A stretch of 64,000 nt of DNA, taken from the NCBI GenBank assembly GCA_001465935.1, contig LNKV01000007.1:248001-312000 (forward strand). The letters run 5' to 3'. This DNA is from Clarireedia homoeocarpa (lineage: Eukaryota > Ascomycota > Leotiomycetes > Helotiales > Rutstroemiaceae). The notes below the pieces were generated by a model. It saw only the letters and a program-made list of their open reading frames with translations, was not told the origin of the DNA and did not search any database. Below, in pieces: positions 55,085 to 64,000 of the stretch. Position 1 is the first letter of the stretch. Every line of letters begins with the position of its first letter. The translations under genes were made by a program, and so were the position numbers.

Positions 55085-56850
55085 TTAGAATTCCTCGCCC
55101 TCATCATCATCCCCCATTGTATTACGTTCCTCGAATACCATAAATCGAGTCTCTCCATCTTCACTAACTATTCTTCTCCACTCAGTCTCAACGTCCTCCA
55201 GAACTTGATCGTTGAATGCGAGGTCCAATTGGCCTTTCGTTCCTTGCTGTTCATAGTATACACTGTAGAGCAGCTCTGTTTCGGCACTTTCCAAGTTGCT
55301 GAGAAATGTAGAGAGAATTTTGTTTAGGATTGTCTTGCCGCTTTCCGAATCGGACGAGTTGGGCAGTAGAGTTGTTACGTATAGAACACCTGATATAATG
55401 GTCAGTAAATAGAACTGAAATATTGTTTCGATTGATATTGATGTGACAATTGGCATTATCAGTTTGTCAGAGGAGTTATCTTCAATGAAATTCAGACAAT
55501 GTAGATAAGTATTCGAAAGATTGTTCATCTTGTAATGCACATGTGGGACGGGAAAGATAGAGGGTATACTCACATTGGCCGGCAGGGCATTCACCCGTTT
55601 CGCTCGAATGTGCCATGATATACACCGGGTACGGTTGAGGCGCTTCGGCTGTAGAGATGATTTTGGCTGGAAAGACAACAACAGAGACGGCAGGAATGGG
55701 AGATCCTTCCACAGTACTGGTGAAGAGTGTGGTTAAAGATGACGACACCACGGCCATAATTTTGGCGGCACGCAGACCATCCGGTGATATTCCATTCGAC
55801 ACGCGAGTGATAAAGTTCGTCTTGATGACTTCGGCATTCGATAGCTCCACTTCATGAGATGTGATACTTTCAGCTTCGACGATTTTGACGTCCTGGATAC
55901 CGGTGCCAAGGACATACACACCACCACCCACAGCACAAGCTCTACATCCAACCTGAGCAATTTCTGCGCCACCACCCCATTTCGGTACAACAGCGCCAAA
56001 TCCGGGTCCGAAGACACCAATTGATGTCAAGTGCCTTTGGATCCTAGGTAATGCATAATCCACCATTGTACGTTCCAAACTCTCCAGTGATAGCGTTAAT
56101 GCACCCATGAGCGTCTGCAGTTTTTCTGGGAACTTAAACTCCTCAGCAAGAAACTGTGACAGCCCTTTCTCGGCGTGAGACTGCCAAACTTCAGGCTGAT
56201 TCTCGTAGTCTACGACAAATTTCAAGAATTTCATCAATGAACGCTTGGCGCGGTTATCAATGCTGTTGTCTTGAAAGATGTCTTCTCGACTTGAAGGGAG
56301 GCGTTTCAGCGCTCCCTCATCGTATAAGAACCAATTCCCAACAGCTTGGAACTCGAGCTGTTTGTAGACTTTCGACGAAACGAGGGTGGAGATTAGTCTG
56401 GACCGCGTGTAGATAATTTGTGGTGAGAGCGTCAAGTTGTAAGCTCGCGAGAAGCCCAGCTTTGACTTCGTTGTGTCGTCAGGTGCTGTCCATATCGACG
56501 CGTTGCTGAAGGATGCTGTGATTCAAATGTTAGCTTCGCGCCTGTTTGCTTGGCGAGTAGGTAGTAACTAACCACCCGGCAAGTTTTTCACCCATGCCTC
56601 GACTTCCTGCAGGCTGAATGCAGCTTCTTCATCTCCATAATACTCGTTTGGATCAACGTGCAGTATCTTTTTGTCTGAGCGAGAGAGGGCTCTTCATTGT
56701 ACTACGTCAGTCAGTTTTCTTCTTTCAATCCACCTTCTCACCCTGGGCATCACAGCAGCAGGACGCACAAACTTACAAAGCAAGCAGCGAATGCTTCAAG
56801 CCAGTTCCCTCAATCACCAAGTCCCATGGCGTTTCACTCAATGATTCCAT
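55085..56850 (-). CDS. MRS6: Rab escort protein / Rab geranylgeranyltransferase component A
   Basis: Four exons (56777-56850, 56573-56691, 55574-56515, 55085-55389) give 479 residues. The N-terminus is the GDI/REP dinucleotide-like fold: DLVIEGTGLKHSLLALALSR, then KILHVDPNEYYGD. Later blocks LSPQIIYTRSRLISTLVSS, FQAVGNWFLYD, FGPGFGAVVPKWGGGAEIAQVGCRACAVGGGVYVLG and the acidic tail GDDDEGEEF also fit REP rather than plain GDI, which is shorter. REP presents newly made Rab GTPases to the geranylgeranyl transferase and delivers them to membranes; it is essential in yeast. The last intron is 184 nt, long for this genome. The signature VLGTGLTES-type loop is changed to VIEGTGLKHS. Confidence 0.88.
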
Positions 56851-57867
56851 TTTTCACAGATCGCAGAAAAAGTTTGTGCACTTTATATTGTAGTTCGGTG
56901 GGTCATCTTTGAATATACTAGCTTAGTCGCTAAACTACCCACCAATCCCAAAACAGCTAAGCGCATCCAGCCTCTTGGACTTCTTTGATAATTTTTTCCC
57001 AAATTTCTTCCTTCCTTCTTCACTCGTCCGACACAGTCTCACGTCTTTGCAACTTTTCATGAAGATGCGTTTGTATGGAAGGTCTTTCAGTAGATCTCTC
57101 CCAGTTGGACGAGAGACAAATTTGCCGCCCTGTATCTACTGCTCTGGAAACTTTGTTCTGAAGGATGCGGTTCGTAATGGATGGTACATATCAATTTGAC
57201 CTATTTCACAATTCGTGCGAGGTTGAACCTCTGATGGCCTGGGGCTCAGATATACTGGAGCTTGGGACCCTGTCACTGGGCCTTTCATGTATTGGGCTGA
57301 TTTGAGGCTCGTTGCATGCAGACGCTGCAGAATCTATTGATTAATGTAGTGCGATGAAACACGTTGACGTGGTCTGGAATCAACAAAATGGAATGGTTGA
57401 ATACACGAGCTGATGGCCGTGACGATGCATGCTTTCAATGTGACAGCCTCGTTAGGCCTCATGCGGTGTGTATCGGACGAAGCATGGTAACGGTTGACCG
57501 CCGAAATGGCCTTGTTGTACTGCATTACCCCCCCTTCTATTCCGCCAGTGGCATGCATGTCTTCAAGTAGTCTCTATGTAGCACAAATCAATGGGTATAT
57601 GCTAAACTAGCATCAATATAAGTCTGAGATAATTATATTTTTAATATTATGAACACTGTCGACTGACTAATGAGTCTGATATGATAAAGTACAAAATGGT
57701 ATCTACTCCCATGGAGCTCCAAGTAAACTCCTTTCTGGTATCATCATGGTATAGACAAATCCGGTTCCTATCCTCCGTGACCCCAAAACCCCCGGCCATA
57801 AGGCAATATATACTGCTCATTACTCATCAAAATCATACAAGAAAGGCGTCCACTCGTGTGAATCGAG
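56851..57867. other. Spacer between MRS6-like and FRE-like genes
   Basis: Promoter of the Rab escort gene and 3' flank of the reductase. Short frames at 56975-57199 and 57364-57570 lack motifs. Nothing else seen. Confidence 0.45.
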
Positions 57868-60639
57868 TTAAATAGCGTAATTCTCCGTGTGTAAAAAGAT
57901 CTCATCTTTACTATCATCCCCCCATATATCTGCTTGTAGCCGAGCAACAGTGTTGGCCACGTTAATACGCATCTCTGGCGGGCCGCAAACGAAAACACAT
58001 GTTCTCCGTCCGAAAATGCCATGTCCATCCGGTCCTCCAGTCGCCATCTCTTTCAACATATAACCCAGATCAGGTCGACCATATTGAGTAGTCCAACCCT
58101 CTTTCTTCTTGGGTGCAACAAAGGCAAACCGCATAAGATTCTTCTGAAACACCGTAGGCGTAGAAGGGAAGCCAAAATCGAATGTCGGATTAGTAGGAGC
58201 CGTGGTTTGTGGAATCTCGACACGAAGATCGCCAGATTTTGCACGGAAATGCGCAGCTTGAGGTGGTTGGAGAGATGGTGCATTTTGAAACTCGGCAGCC
58301 TTGGGTGTATCTTTTGCTGGTGGGGTAGGTGCTTGTGCATTGTCTTGTTCTTCAGAGTATTTTTTGTCTGGAGGATAAGTATCTTCGGGTTGCTGTGACC
58401 AATCCGCGGGGTTATAGCTGTTGTGTTTGGAATCTGGAACCCAGCTGGCCCGATTGGGATTTCCAGAGGGGGGCGCATACTGAAAAATGGGAGCATCTTT
58501 TCGTGGCGGAGGTGCTGGAAAGTGGAAGGACTCTGTCGATTCCTTCTTCGAAACACTACTGCCGCCTAAGAATTTTCGAGTCGCCTCGTGGGTATCTGGG
58601 GACAAGGCGGCTAATAACGATCGTCGTTTCTCCGTATTCTTCTTGGCTCTGGCTGCCGAATCCGATGTTGGCGGTGGAGGGAAGGACGTCTGCACTGGTG
58701 GGTGAGCTCTTGGTTGTAGGTGCTTCGCTTGGGGTAGTGATGTTATAGCATCTTCATCCTCCATTCTTAGTTCCCTTTCTCTTTCCTCATCACCCTGAGC
58801 TTCGTCGCGAATAAAGGCAGAATTCCTCTTTGATGCTATACCTGCCACAAACCCATCCAACTTATCGTGAAATGCTGAACTTAATGGTCGTTGAGCTCTC
58901 TCCGTAACGCCAATTTTTGAATATCTTTTTGCCGTAGTCACAAAGAATTGACATGTGACTGTGTCTGGAGGAGCGAATTCTCTGCAGATTCGAAGTTCCT
59001 CTCTAAACCAGTCCATCGTTTCCAGTCTCTTGAGAGCCCAAACTACCTCAATCTTTTGGGTCACTGCTTTCCCATCTCTCATCCTCTTAATTAAATTCAA
59101 CAACTGTGAGATAATAGCCGTGATACCACTCCCTCCTGCGAAAAGAATGACAGTATCAAAGGCAGCAAGCTCTCGCTGCATTCCCCCATATGGCCCATCC
59201 AGATATGCGCGATAGGTTTTGAAAGGCCCATTGCGAGTCGCTGTCTCAAGTACTTTCTTCGTAAACCCTCCAAATGGTCTAAATACTACAGTGCAGTCCC
59301 TGTATTGTTCTCCATACTCAGATGGGAAGTCTTCACTGCAAAGTGAAGAAATTGTAAAAGGGTGATTCTCAAAGACGGAAATACCAGGCATGCGAAGGTA
59401 GACATATTGACCAGGTCTCCATTTCATCTGTGTTGGAATGGTAACTTTAACGGCGTTCTCTGCCAACAATTGAACCGCTGCCTCATCACCAATCAGGAAG
59501 GAATTTCTCCAGGGTTTCGTCCAGTTGAGATTACCAAGTCGGGTTAAGTAAGCTAGCAACCAGATGGCGACGGTCGCATAAAGGTAGCTCCAAGATGTGA
59601 GATAGTTGTTGGTATGCCAGAAAAGCATAGCGACGTAGACTACAGCTGCCGGTATATGTAAAACGACGAAAAGTTCGTATGCAAGTCGACGAACAATTGG
59701 CAATGATCCCACAACGAGCCAACCGAGTGGTGCAAGGCACGCAATTCCGGTACCATAGATAATACCACGGCTAGCGGGAAAGAGCTTTCCAAATACTGTC
59801 ATCCCTCCATCATCCCACACGGGCTGTATGTAAAATGGAATAGTGTGCACGAGCGTCAGGAAGAGGCACAAATATCCACCCCAACGATGGAAAACACCTA
59901 ATCTATCATGTCCGATTCCGGTTATAAACGATATTAGGTTTGACTTCATTGCTGTCGCAATCAACCAGGGTGTCATTGCGACAGCCATCATTCCTGCTCT
60001 GATAGCCAATGGTGGTGAGCCGTATCGAATGCTCTCCCAGTAGAGAGGTTGAGGGAGAAAGCATTGTAGGGTGACAAAAACCAAAGCTATAATTAATATT
60101 CCAACGACAGCGAGAGATGGAAATGCAGTGATGAGCTTTTTCTTATATCGGAGTTCAGGAATAGGCCGATAGACGATCCATCGAAACAATGCCAGTGTAT
60201 CGTTCACTAATGCGATCGAGGACCAGTGTGAACCTTTGGTCACTGCAATATATGGTTTCTCATTATGAAGTGCTGCTGGGAAGAATTGTTGATCAGATTG
60301 TGCAGTATGCAAATTTGACATGTCATATTCCTCTTGCTGTTGTTGGATATATCGCGTTAATTGGGCTTGGACTTCGTGCTTATGATACGCTTGACGTAGT
60401 TTGTCGGTCCAGAGATGATATGCCCTAGTCACAGCAACCAACACAATAAGAATAATTGGAAAGTAGGTCCACGCCAAAGCATATTTCCCAGCTTGGCTCC
60501 ATGGGTCCACGGTATTGGCCTCAATGAGACCAGCAGGGCTAGTGGCCGTATATGGTATATATATTCGTTTCGCAAGATCCTTCAAAGTACCCGATGCAGC
60601 CCCCACTGTAGACGTCGCTCTTGCTACCAGTTGATCCAT
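57868..60639 (-). CDS. Ferric-chelate reductase-like (FRE family) flavocytochrome
   Basis: A single-exon gene of 923 residues (ATG 60637-60639). One N-terminal helix (about 53-72) precedes the ferric-reductase six-helix core; heme-ligand His candidates are in VFHRWGGYLCLFLTLVH and LFVVLHIPAAVVYVAMLFWH. The FAD segment is HPFTISS, NADPH-binding begins at FAGGSGITAI (about residue 500) and ends with VFVCGPPEM (about 880). Between them lies an unusual insertion of about 230 residues, Pro/Ser/Lys/Gln-rich and disordered (about 590-820). The enzyme should pass electrons from cytosolic NADPH through FAD and two hemes to extracellular ferric or cupric ions. The lack of introns contrasts with its neighbours. 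NOX-type function is less likely given the length and N-terminal tail. Confidence 0.9.
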   Translation of the reverse strand: MDQLVARATSTVGAASGTLKDLAKRIYIPYTATSPAGLIEANTVDPWSQAGKYALAWTYFPIILIVLVAVTRAYHLWTDKLRQAYHKHEVQAQLTRYIQQQQEEYDMSNLHTAQSDQQFFPAALHNEKPYIAVTKGSHWSSIALVNDTLALFRWIVYRPIPELRYKKKLITAFPSLAVVGILIIALVFVTLQCFLPQPLYWESIRYGSPPLAIRAGMMAVAMTPWLIATAMKSNLISFITGIGHDRLGVFHRWGGYLCLFLTLVHTIPFYIQPVWDDGGMTVFGKLFPASRGIIYGTGIACLAPLGWLVVGSLPIVRRLAYELFVVLHIPAAVVYVAMLFWHTNNYLTSWSYLYATVAIWLLAYLTRLGNLNWTKPWRNSFLIGDEAAVQLLAENAVKVTIPTQMKWRPGQYVYLRMPGISVFENHPFTISSLCSEDFPSEYGEQYRDCTVVFRPFGGFTKKVLETATRNGPFKTYRAYLDGPYGGMQRELAAFDTVILFAGGSGITAIISQLLNLIKRMRDGKAVTQKIEVVWALKRLETMDWFREELRICREFAPPDTVTCQFFVTTAKRYSKIGVTERAQRPLSSAFHDKLDGFVAGIASKRNSAFIRDEAQGDEERERELRMEDEDAITSLPQAKHLQPRAHPPVQTSFPPPPTSDSAARAKKNTEKRRSLLAALSPDTHEATRKFLGGSSVSKKESTESFHFPAPPPRKDAPIFQYAPPSGNPNRASWVPDSKHNSYNPADWSQQPEDTYPPDKKYSEEQDNAQAPTPPAKDTPKAAEFQNAPSLQPPQAAHFRAKSGDLRVEIPQTTAPTNPTFDFGFPSTPTVFQKNLMRFAFVAPKKKEGWTTQYGRPDLGYMLKEMATGGPDGHGIFGRRTCVFVCGPPEMRINVANTVARLQADIWGDDSKDEIFLHTENYAI

Positions 60640-63241
60640 AGTGAATCAGAATCGAAGTGCTCTTTGATATAAATCACAAGGTAGTCCCGTGGTTTCGAAA
60701 GTCGAGGTCGCTAGTCGTGAGAATAGACTCGCCCTTGTAGAGGTATATACGATTGAACTAGCGGGCCCGTCCTGGTGTGGTCGAACCCCGACTAGACTTC
60801 TTTGAAGTACAACATGAACATCGAGTATCGATATGTATGTGTGTATGAGTTGTGTTGCTACGAAAATGCGTCGTCTAAGTTGCTATGCGAAGAGGAGGCC
60901 CAGAATCCGCGATTCGAGTCGTAAGCGTGAGTGAGCAAATATGGCAAGACGTCAAGAAAAGGAAATAGAAAGCAGTAACATAAAGTACCACAAGAATAGA
61001 CGGCAGTGTCCCATCCGGATAAAGTCTGAGAGGGTGGGATATATCACAGAGAATATCGGTGTGGGGAATGCTCGATCAATAATATGCCAAGACCCAATGT
61101 TCCTGCAGGTAAAGTCAAACCATCACCTCATCACCTGCAACCGCTATCAATTATTGCATCCGATCACTTTTTGTGACATGCGCCTACCCGAAGTCGAAGT
61201 ATTTTCGGTGGGAGAAGGTAGAAGAGAGTGTAGCTGCGCGGCATGTGAATTTTGGTTGCTGAATGTCTGTTTTCCTTGACGAAAGGGTGGCAATAAGAAG
61301 TCGACAGATATGGATCTGAGACTGGTACTTTGTTGGCGAGTCTCGGACGATTCGTTTCTTAACTAGTATTGGTTGCCTCCCGTCAGGATGCAGTAGCGAA
61401 ATTGGACCCCAATTGATTCTACTTAGCTAAATCCAGAGAAATGCCGTGGATTCCGTTATCGAGCGCAGCTATACCCATGCAAGTGATGTTCGCGGGAAAG
61501 ATGGGGATATGCAGAGATATTAAGGACGTGCACACCTTGAACGCCTATGAACGCCTATGAAAGGCCAGAACAAATCATACCAATTCACATTTGATTGTGT
61601 TCAAAGTGTCGTATGGTGCCCTATTCGCTACTCTAAAAGGCCCGGATGTGAACCAAGCGCGGCTGGTTGAAAGTGTGTTACCTGATCAGAAATTAATGAT
61701 ATGAGAGATCAGTTGTGTGAAAAATGCGACGACATATACTTACCTAGTAGAGAGTGTGATTTGGATGCATCGCTGAGTTTCCATGCAGGATGAGAGAATG
61801 ATCAGAGAAATTTTCGTAGATGCTCTACGAATTGGCCAGTCAAACCTCAAGCCGGACGTATGGAAGTACGAGACATAGAAAACGTGCCACTCGCCATTGT
61901 GATGGTTTCTCCCTAGCCCTGACCAATCAATCCTCAGAAGCTGACCTTCCCGAGGTTGTAGATGCAGCAGGGCGGTAACAGAAGCACGTTGATTGCTTCG
62001 CTAAGCTTCGATAGCCCCCTGCTGTTCCCCGGTATAAGTAATAGATTACCACAACCCATTCGTGTAATCATTTTTATGTGTGCAGATACAGTGCTGAAGC
62101 TCGACTGCCAAGCGCAAAGCTTAGGTAAGGTTGCATTTGTGCAACTAAGATGCCCTCATCTGTCAAGTCTGAATCAGGATAAATCTCATCCTGCAGCGAT
62201 ATCTGCAAGATCGATATGTTTGGCCCAATAGTCACCTAAAGCGCGTTCAAATACCTGAGGGAGAACCCAAGGATAAGGCTGCTTAAGGTTTTATGCTGCT
62301 AACCTGTCGGAAACCACTCACGGTTCGGCTGATGCGCCCCGTACGAAGAGAAGTATGGAGGCATCAATTGTTTTCCCAATATCACATCACATCACTTCAC
62401 GCCTGGTTAAGTGATAGTGGCTTCCACATTCGGCGCAAAAAAGCGGGTAACATGTCGAATGGATCCAAAATGTTGAGTTGAAGTTACTCGAGGAGCATCT
62501 GCTCTAAGAATGAGGTGTCCAATCACTCAAAAGAATGCAATGCCAAGTGCAATACCCATCGAGGCCTTTTTCATACTCTTGATGCGATTGACGGGAAATG
62601 AGAGTACGTCTTGGACACCCTTGAGGATCAGGTGAATACGACATATATTCGAGAGTTTAAGGAGCCCCTTTAGCAGAAATCGGGACTGGAGGGCTCTGAT
62701 ATAGTTTTTTCACGTCATCCTGACTACGTCTAGTCGCCAACATGGTGATAACAACTTCCAAAGGGTTCGTTCTCCTGGCCCTTGCGCATCTTCTTCTAGG
62801 ACCTCAATGCGGGCAATGTGCTTAAGTGGAGAAGTTTGAGACACCTGCACACCATCACGAGTTTTTTATGTAAGCAGCTGCAGGAACGAATGGCAACAAG
62901 CGCCATTCCATGGTACCCTTCGCGAGGTTCTCAAGGGGTAATCAGTTGGTGATATGGCGAAAAGCGGAGGGCAAGCTTGCCACAAAGTTGTGGAGTAAAC
63001 TCTCCGACTACGCCGCGCGATATGTGTGTGTAACAGTTGAAGAATATTCAACCTCGCCTTACTAGTTTTTCGACCTAGCGCTCTGCTTACTCATGATTGG
63101 CTAAAATCTCACTGCTGTATCCGCTAGAGCTATTCATTTAGCTCAAGTAAAAAAGTTCAGCCGACGTCCGCAATTCGATAAACCCAAAATTTCGGCCTTG
63201 TCATATTCTACAACTGAAATGACCGTATATAACATTCAACG
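60640..63241. other. 2.6-kb region without a supported gene
   Basis: The FRE promoter side. An ATG frame at 60941-61279 (112 codons, Cys-rich end) has no motif. A 27-codon ATG frame at 62742-62825 reads like a signal peptide followed by CGQC. An 11-12-bp direct duplication (GAACGCCTAT) lies near 61538-61560. The right end is the RRP43 promoter. Confidence 0.4.
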
Positions 63242-64000
63242 ATGACGACTACAGCCCAGCCTACTCTTTCCTTCCCGCGCGAAACTTTCGCAAAGCTCTC
63301 TCCTCACCCATACCTCCTTGCGCATTTACAACCCAACTCCTCCACCGCACCCTCGAAACGGGCCAATGGCCGATCTCCCACCCAATTTCGCGCACCTCAT
63401 ATCAACACTGGGTCACTCACCCATGCCGAAGGCAGTGCAGTTGTTCGAATAGGAGACACTGCCGTAGTCTGTGGAGTCAGAGGAGAGATACTTCTTGCCA
63501 GAAACGTTGGAACACATCGTGTCGACAAATCGACTACCTCTCCTTCCTCCAGACCAGGTTACAATGAAGCAAAAGAGCTGGATCTTCTTGTTCCGAATAT
63601 CGAGCTCGCAACAGGATGCTCGCCCGCATTCTTACCTGGTCAGCCACCAACTACTCTGGCACAAAGTTTGAGCACGAGGATATATTCGTTATTGCACAGC
63701 TCGCGAATGGTCGATGACGAGGACTTAAGGATCTGGTATCAGCCACCAGATCTGAGTGAGCAAGACAAGATGGAAGAGGATGAAGAGCCGGAAAATGTTG
63801 AACCTGAAGTCAAGGCGTTTTGGACATTATACATTGACATTCTGTTTATCTCCCTTGATGGAAACCCATTCGATGCGGCATGGGCTGCTGTCGTATCCGC
63901 GTTGAGGAATGTTAGATTGCCAAAAGCGTATTGGGACGCCGACCGAGAGATGATACTATGCGACGACGATATATCGCTATCAAAAAAGCTCACATTGAGG
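63242..64000 (+). CDS. RRP43: Exosome complex component RRP43 (5' part, runs off the window)
   Basis: From ATG 63242-63244 the frame is open for all 253 remaining codons to the window edge, with no intron so far. The opening FPRETFAKLSPHPYLLAHL, then RSPTQFRAPHINTGSLTHAEGSAVVRIGDTAVVCGVRGEI, is the RNase PH fold entry as in RRP43/MTR3-type ring subunits. LDLLVPNIELATGCSP and LWYIDILFISLDGNPFDAAWAAVVSAL-like segments follow (here beginning LYIDILF). In the eukaryotic exosome the six RNase PH-like subunits form the inactive RNA-threading ring of the 3'-to-5' RNA degradation machine in nucleus and cytoplasm. An acidic loop (EQDKMEEDEEPENVEPE) interrupts the fold. The C-terminal end is outside the window. 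Confidence 0.85.
   Translation, partial: MTTTAQPTLSFPRETFAKLSPHPYLLAHLQPNSSTAPSKRANGRSPTQFRAPHINTGSLTHAEGSAVVRIGDTAVVCGVRGEILLARNVGTHRVDKSTTSPSSRPGYNEAKELDLLVPNIELATGCSPAFLPGQPPTTLAQSLSTRIYSLLHSSRMVDDEDLRIWYQPPDLSEQDKMEEDEEPENVEPEVKAFWTLYIDILFISLDGNPFDAAWAAVVSALRNVRLPKAYWDADREMILCDDDISLSKKLTLR

Overview
This window looks like nuclear DNA of a filamentous ascomycete. The genes carry many short introns (mostly about 45-90 nt, GTAAGT or GTGAGT donors, CTAAC or CTGAC-like branch points), have long A/T-rich spacers, and belong to fungal families: a HET-domain protein, a GH5 exo-1,3-glucanase, a GH16 glucanase, a fused HIS7 and an FRE-type ferric reductase. The overall style fits Leotiomycetes (Sclerotiniaceae, i.e. 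Botrytis/Sclerotinia relatives), but that placement is an inference and no search was run. Exon boundaries below were worked out by hand from splice signals and reading-frame continuity.

Layout. 0-1.3 kb: the 3' end of an oxygenase gene, then a short interstitial telomere-like array (CCCTAA/CCCTAAA) with a broken frame on each side, one resembling a GIY-YIG nuclease fragment. 1.3-16 kb: gene-poor; it holds a secreted GH5_9 exo-beta-1,3-glucanase (minus), a long near-perfect hairpin, microsatellites, a small orphan three-exon gene and an eight-exon secreted GH16 glucanase (minus). 16-22 kb: two uncharacterised minus-strand genes, then a 4-kb stretch with minisatellites. 22-31 kb: a VPS62-like protein, a G-rich tract, a 36-bp tandem repeat, a dynamin-family GTPase and a DHA1-type MFS transporter. 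31-36 kb: a transaldolase-like gene followed by a large HET-domain gene, both minus.

36-45 kb: HIS7 with a consensus CPC1/Gcn4 site, a DUF3237 protein, tRNA-Lys(UUU), an F-box protein, and BNA6 (NAD synthesis). 45-49 kb: a tiny two-exon His/Arg-rich gene, an orphan 292-residue protein and frame remnants. 49-64 kb: a full-length ABCC-type ABC transporter, Rab escort protein (MRS6-like), a ferric reductase with a long disordered insertion, and the 5' part of the exosome subunit RRP43 running off the window.

There is no obvious operon-like or biosynthetic cluster. Most recognised genes are housekeeping (HIS7, BNA6, MRS6, RRP43, VPS62, tRNA), interspersed with accessory or secreted functions (two glucanases, MFS, ABC, HET, FRE). 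The least explained parts are the telomere-like array with its two broken frames, the hairpin at 6.6 kb, the 36-bp repeat at 24.7 kb, the AT-rich repeat at 10.1-10.5 kb, and several orphan genes.
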